Positions 60,683 through 64,000 of a DNA stretch of 64,000 bases are shown in pieces. A program made the position numbers and the translations under genes. The stretch's first letter is position 1. The number at the start of each line of letters is the position of its first letter. This stretch comes from CAWUEZ02 sp963921355. GTDB lineage: Bacteria; Pseudomonadota; Alphaproteobacteria; Thalassobaculales; Thalassobaculaceae. The notes beneath the pieces were generated by a model that saw only the letters and a program-made list of their open reading frames with translations, was not told the origin of the DNA and did not search any database. Location: assembly GCA_963921355.3 (NCBI GenBank), contig OZ001190.1, positions 558,001-622,000 on the forward strand, in the 5' to 3' direction.

Positions 60683-61474
60683 ATGACCGACCATCCGGTG
60701 ACGCTGACCGTCGACGACGGGCTGGCCCGGCTGACATTGAACCGGCCCGACGCCGGCAACGCGATCACGCCGGAGTTCGGCAAGGGCCTGCTGGAGGCGG
60801 CTGCGCGCTGCGCCTCGGACCCCGGCATTCGCGCCGTGCTGATGACCGGGGCCGGCAAGACCTTCTGTGTCGGCGGTGACCTCAAGGTCTTCAAAGGGGC
60901 AGGCGACGGCGTCGGGGTCATGCTGCACGAGACCGCCGCCGCGCTGCACGCGGCCTGTTCGGCGCTCGCCCGCATGGACCCGCCGTTGGTCATCGCCGTC
61001 CAGGGCGCGGCGGCTGGGGCCGGCCTGTCGCTCAGTCTGCTGGGCGACCTGGTCTATGCCGGCGAGAGCACGAAGTTCGCCATGGCCTACACCGCCGCAG
61101 GACTATCCCCCGACGGCGGCTCGACTTTCCTGCTGCCCCGGGTGGTCGGACTGCGTCGGGCCCAGGAGATGACGCTGACCAACCGGCGTCTCAGCGCGGC
61201 GGAGGCCCTGGACTGGGGCATCGTCACCGCCGTCGTGCCGGATGACGATCTGCTGTCGACCGCCGAGCAGGCCGCCCGCCGGCTGGCGGCCGGGCCGACC
61301 CGCGCATACGGCCGCGCCCGGCGGCTGCTGGTCGAGAGTTTCGAAACGCCCTTCGAGACCCAGATGGCCCGGGAAGGTGCGGCGATCACGACGTCCGCGA
61401 TGGAACCCGATGCCCAGGAGGGTCTGGACGCGTTCCTGAACAAGCGGCAACCGGTGTTCAAGGGAACGCTCTAG
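60683..61474 (+). CDS. Enoyl-CoA hydratase/isomerase family protein
   Basis: A 263-residue crotonase-fold enzyme: LARLTLNRPDAGNAITPEFGKGLLEAAA, oxyanion-hole GKTFCVGGDLKVFKG, IAVQGAAAGAGLSLSLLGDLVYAGESTKFAMAYTAAGLSPDGGSTFLLPRVVGL. The catalytic-side Glu/Asp of hydratases is replaced by SPDGGS around residue 137, so isomerase activity is also possible. GGGGAGG lies 6 nt upstream of the start. Pathway unknown, with only the GST-like gene upstream. Confidence 0.9.
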   Translation: MTDHPVTLTVDDGLARLTLNRPDAGNAITPEFGKGLLEAAARCASDPGIRAVLMTGAGKTFCVGGDLKVFKGAGDGVGVMLHETAAALHAACSALARMDPPLVIAVQGAAAGAGLSLSLLGDLVYAGESTKFAMAYTAAGLSPDGGSTFLLPRVVGLRRAQEMTLTNRRLSAAEALDWGIVTAVVPDDDLLSTAEQAARRLAAGPTRAYGRARRLLVESFETPFETQMAREGAAITTSAMEPDAQEGLDAFLNKRQPVFKGTL

Positions 61475-61496
61475 CGGTTCGGCAAACCCCACACCC

Positions 61497-61616
61497 GTAT
61501 TCCCGGTCTTATCCCGGGACCTAGAACATGAAGCGCTGGAGTGTCGCCGAGACCCCTGGGAAGGCTCAGTGCGCCGCGCCCTGGGCCCCGGATCGAGTCC
61601 GGGGAGCGGAAAAAGC
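61497..61616. repeat. Small palindromes between the hydratase and NTF2-like genes
   Basis: CCCGGTCTTATCCCGGGACC and GGCCCCGGATCGAGTCCGGGG resemble internal parts of the 21998 and 62457 repeats. They lie between convergent genes and may terminate both; no T-run is present. Confidence 0.5.
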
Positions 61617-61624
61617 TAGAGTTC

Positions 61625-62011
61625 CTAAATCCGCTCGACCCATTCGGAACGGTCGTAGGGCGGGGTTCCGGAATCGGCGAAGTACTCCTCGGCCGACAGG
61701 ATCTTGCCGCCCATCACCCGGTAGAAGCCGATGCCGTACAGCTCCTCCTCGCCGTTGGTGATGTGGATGCGCGCGACCGCGCCCTCGGCCGTCGCATCGA
61801 CCGACCGCACGGTGATGCGCCAATCACCCGGATAGGTCCGGTTGAGACCGACATAGTGGTCCGGGCTCGGGATCCGCTCGCCGGTCTGCGGCCAGAGTGC
61901 CTGGAAACCGCCGTCGAGCAGCCGACCGACCCCCGGCCAATCCCGGTGGTTCATGCGCTCCCAAAGCGCGCGGACGGGGTCGGTGGGGTCGGAGATCATG
62001 GTCGCCAGCAT
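61625..62011 (-). CDS. NTF2-like (SnoaL-type) family protein
   Basis: A 128-residue alpha+beta barrel protein: PVRALWERMNHRDWPGVGRLLDGGFQALWPQTGERI, DHYVGLNRTYPGDWRITVRSVDATAEGAVARIHITNGEEELYGIGFYRVMGGKILSAEEYF. The fold matches the nuclear transport factor 2/SnoaL group, which serves as small-ligand enzymes or binding proteins; function unassigned. It diverges from gapR. Confidence 0.85.
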   Translation of the reverse strand: MLATMISDPTDPVRALWERMNHRDWPGVGRLLDGGFQALWPQTGERIPSPDHYVGLNRTYPGDWRITVRSVDATAEGAVARIHITNGEEELYGIGFYRVMGGKILSAEEYFADSGTPPYDRSEWVERI

Positions 62012-62142
62012 TGCCGCCTCCTGCTCTCAACGGGCGCAGATGTTCTATTTTTGTTCATGCCACGTCAAGCTTGAACCGAAGCGGGTGTACCGCTAGGGTC
62101 CGCCCCCTTCTGATTCCTTCCGCGAAAGCAAACGAGGCCCCG

Positions 62143-62451
62143 ATGTCCGACGCCCCGATGTCCGATGTGACGGCGCACGAAACCGCAACCGAGAGCGTTT
62201 CCGAAGCGACAACCGTCGGCGGCGTCAATGTCGGCCAGCTGCGCTCCTTCATCGAACGGATCGAACGCCTGGAGGAGGAGAAGCAGGCCCTGATGGCCGA
62301 CATCCGCGAGGTGTTCGCCGAAGCCAAGGCCACCGGCTACGACGTCAAGATCATGCGCCAGGTGCTGAAACTGCGCCGCATGGACCGCGACGACCGGGCC
62401 GAGGAGGAGACCCTGCTCGAAGTCTACAAGCGGGCTCTCGGCATCGACTGA
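62143..62451 (+). CDS. gapR: Nucleoid-associated protein GapR (DUF2312)
   Basis: A 102-residue protein whose core VNVGQLRSFIERIERLEEEKQALMADIREVFAEAKATGYDVKIMRQVLKLRRMDRDDRAEEETLLEVYKRALGID matches Caulobacter GapR, a tetrameric clamp on overtwisted DNA that supports replication and chromosome segregation. A short acidic/Ser-Thr N-terminal tail precedes it. CGAGG lies 6 nt before the ATG at 62143; Met 6 is a second candidate. It is essential or near essential in relatives. Confidence 0.93.
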   Translation: MSDAPMSDVTAHETATESVSEATTVGGVNVGQLRSFIERIERLEEEKQALMADIREVFAEAKATGYDVKIMRQVLKLRRMDRDDRAEEETLLEVYKRALGID

Positions 62452-62456
62452 ACCAC

Positions 62457-62643
62457 CGTCATCCCGGTTCGGCATAGGCCGAGACCGGGACCTCTTTTGG
62501 CCGCCGGATCCCGGCCGCCACTTCGCTCCGCCGGGATGACGATTGTGCACGCCTTTCCGTCATCCCGGTTCGTCCGAAGGGAGAGACCGGGACCTCCCGT
62601 GGTCGCCGGGTCCCGGCCGTCACTCCGCTCCGCCGGGATGACG
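62457..62643. repeat. Two tandem inverted-repeat elements with CGTCATCCCGG ends
   Basis: Copies at 62457-62541 and 62558-62643 both start CGTCATCCCGGTTCG and end CTCCGCCGGGATGACG, with GAGACCGGGACCTC and a central CCGGGTCCCGGCCG-type hairpin. They fill the gap between gapR and the Hsp70 gene. Similar ends occur near 21998. Confidence 0.88.
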
Positions 62644-62663
62644 AAGAAAGAGGGCGCGGACCC

Positions 62664-62970
62664 ATGACCGCCGTGGTTGCCGGACTGGATTTCGGGACGT
62701 CGAACTCGGCGATCGGCTTCGCGACCGCCGACACCATGCGGCTGCACCGGTTCGAAACGGGTGCGGAGTCGGTCCCCACGGCCCTGTTCTACGACGACGA
62801 AGAGGCGAAGCTGGTCTGCGGCCACGAGGCCGAGGCCCGGTTCCTGGAAGGCCATGAGGGCCGTTATCTGCGGGCGCTCAAGAGCCTGCTCGGAACCAGC
62901 CTGGTCGACGAATCGACCCGGATGGGCGGCCGGTCCTGGGCGTTCCGGCGCCTGCTGATGCGGTTCCTGG
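62664..62970 (+). pseudogene. Hsp70 family (YegD-like) chaperone, interrupted by an integrated element
   Basis: About 100 N-terminal residues of an Hsp70-fold ATPase: the phosphate-1 motif VVAGLDFGTSNSAIGFATAD, VPTALFYDDEEAKLVCGHEAEARFLEGHEGRYLRALKSLLGTSLVDES, then MGGRSWAFRRLLMRFLEEW. After about 62970 the frame continues into unrelated sequence and stops at 63218, where homologues run for several hundred residues. The break coincides with the end of a tyrosine recombinase gene, so the gene is cut by an insertion. The boundary is approximate; the 3' part should lie beyond the element. Confidence 0.8.
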
Positions 62971-64000
62971 AGGAATGGGGATGGGATATGTCCCAACCCC
63001 GATCCGTCCCCCCTTTTGCAGTCCACCTAACCCCCCCGGACGGTTTGTTGTGTGGGGCATGTTGGGAGCCGTGTCGGGGCTCTCTGTGTTCTGTCGACTC
63101 AGGGCGTTCAGGGCGGCCCGCGCCGCGTCCACCCCGTCTTCCTCGAAGAGGTGTACGTATATCATGGTGGTCTGGATGGTGGAGTGCCCCATCAGACGCT
63201 GAACCACCACCGGGTTGACCCCCGCCCGGATCAGGCGGGTGGCGTAGGTGTGTCGGAACGAGTGCGGCGTGAACTTCCCAAACCGGCGAACCAGATGGTC
63301 ATCGTTCAGGCCGGCGGCCTCTATAGCCCCCCTCAAGGTGCTGTCCTGTCGACTCATTGGTCCCGACAGGTCCTCCAGGGGGAAGATCCAGGGGCAGGAC
63401 TGGGGGACGGACGCCCGGGCCTCGTTGAGGGCCTCCAGGGCCCGATCAGTGAGGGGGACCGAGGTGGTGGTCTCCGTCTTATCCCAGTATACCCGAAGCA
63501 TCTTTTCATCCCAGTAGACGCAGTCCCAGGTGAGTTTAACCGCCTCCCCCACCCGAAGACCGGTGTCCAGCAGGACCGCGGCCAGCCGAGCGGATCGGGG
63601 GGCGTTCGCTCCCTGTAGGGCGGAGAACAGCGCCCGCTCCTCCTCAGTGGACCGCAGCACCCTGATCTTCCGGGTGGCCTTTGGGCGGTTCAGCTTGCCC
63701 CGGGTCGAGGGGAGCCGGATGTGGGGGTGATAGTTCTTGATGAAGTTCTGGAGGGCGGTGATCCGGGCGAGATCGACGCGGATTGTGTTCGGGGGCACCC
63801 CCCGCTTCTGCAGGTCGGCAGACATGCGGTTTAACGCGGGGCGAGTCAGTTCGTGGAACGGGGCGCCCTCCCCCAGGTACCTCATCGCTCGTCGGTGGGA
63901 GTAGTAGGGGGCGTCGCTCCGGCGGGTCGGCATGATCTCCTTCTCGTAGAGGTCAACGACCTCCTTAAGGGTCTTTACGAGCGTGCCCTCCTCACGGCCC
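62878..64000 (-). CDS. Tyrosine recombinase/integrase of an integrated element (partial at window edge)
   Basis: The frame is open to the right edge, where 22 more codons (GREEGTLVKTLKEVVDLYEKEI) lie upstream of the Met at 63933, so the true start is outside. The core-binding region is followed by the catalytic set R (LDTGLRVGEAVKLTW), K near DKTETTTSVPL, H-x-x-R (TPHSFRHTYATRL), H (LMGHSTIQTTM) and Y (MIYVHLFEE). About 30 C-terminal residues are encoded by the interrupted Hsp70 gene in antisense, so the native end in the excised form may differ. CCC and GGG codons are more frequent than in neighbouring genes. Confidence 0.92.
   Translation of the reverse strand, partial: GREEGTLVKTLKEVVDLYEKEIMPTRRSDAPYYSHRRAMRYLGEGAPFHELTRPALNRMSADLQKRGVPPNTIRVDLARITALQNFIKNYHPHIRLPSTRGKLNRPKATRKIRVLRSTEEERALFSALQGANAPRSARLAAVLLDTGLRVGEAVKLTWDCVYWDEKMLRVYWDKTETTTSVPLTDRALEALNEARASVPQSCPWIFPLEDLSGPMSRQDSTLRGAIEAAGLNDDHLVRRFGKFTPHSFRHTYATRLIRAGVNPVVVQRLMGHSTIQTTMIYVHLFEEDGVDAARAALNALSRQNTESPDTAPNMPHTTNRPGGLGGLQKGGRIGVGTYPIPIPPGTASAGAGTPRTGRPSGSIRRPGWFRAGS
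62975..62999. promoter_or_regulatory. Inverted repeat at the element/Hsp70 junction (possible att core or integrase terminator)
   Basis: GGGGaTGGGATATGTCCCAaCCCC is near-palindromic and lies where Hsp70 similarity ends. It could be part of the attachment site or a terminator. Without the other junction the attachment core cannot be defined. Confidence 0.4.

Noticed and set aside
62971..63218. C-terminal continuation of the Hsp70 gene
   Set aside because: The residues have no Hsp70 similarity and lie opposite the integrase C-terminus.

Overview
This 64 kb window is high-GC chromosomal DNA of an alphaproteobacterium, most likely a free-living member of the Rhodospirillales (inference). The evidence is gene content and order: a GapR (DUF2312) nucleoid protein, an FzlA-type GST-like division protein, the rpmH-rnpA-yidD-yidC-engB-argB string, recR-ybaB-dnaX with a small SRP RNA upstream, Coq7 for ubiquinone synthesis, a DUF4170 protein and a DUF2336 protein. 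Nearly all of the window is core chromosome. The clear exceptions are many palindromic intergenic repeats and one integrated element that begins at the right edge.

Layout. 1-4.1 kb: start of a DUF374 acyltransferase, a 71-bp direct repeat, a DUF427 protein, coq7, dsbB, a YqaA-type membrane protein and a peroxiredoxin-like/prolyl-4-hydroxylase fusion. 4.2-8.7 kb: tRNA-Leu(CAA), a leaderless M15 peptidase plus subtilase pair, an OGFr-domain protein, a bile-acid/sodium symporter-family carrier and cysE. 8.9-13.2 kb: marR-hlyD operon, a phosphodiesterase-type hydrolase and a frameshifted ChaN-like gene. 13.5-22 kb: rpmI-rplT and pheS-pheT, separated by an RND efflux operon that carries two frameshifts and an in-frame loss of its proton-relay helix. 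22-32 kb: a metallophosphatase, leuA with a possible leader peptide, a Cys-rich MarR translationally coupled to a hexapeptide protein, an enol-lactonase, a Lon-family ATPase-protease, a nitroreductase, a small lipoprotein, YtoQ and a RidA-like protein. 32-46.4 kb: dapE, dapD, a HAD nucleotidase, a diguanylate cyclase, a DUF2336 protein, argB, engB, yidC, yidD, rnpA, rpmH, recR, ybaB, dnaX and SRP RNA. 46.5-62.5 kb: a VOC protein plus a shortened eda, a GNAT protein and TauE, isocitrate lyase diverging from its probable ScfR/RamB-type regulator, a rhodanese, LysR diverging from two methyltransferases, a CoA-transferase, an MscS channel, fzlA, an enoyl-CoA hydratase, an NTF2-like protein and gapR. 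62.66-64 kb: an Hsp70-family gene cut after about 100 codons by an element whose tyrosine recombinase runs off the window.

Two themes stand out. First, several families of 40-140 bp palindromic elements sit between genes, and their outer arms supply the stop codons of six genes. One pair of convergent genes is separated by a 20-bp remnant that looks like the two ends of a composite element joined together. Second, four genes (ChaN-like, efflux adaptor, RND pump, eda) carry small indels or short in-frame deletions. These could be real gene decay or assembly errors, and raw reads would decide. No CRISPR array and no transposase gene were seen.
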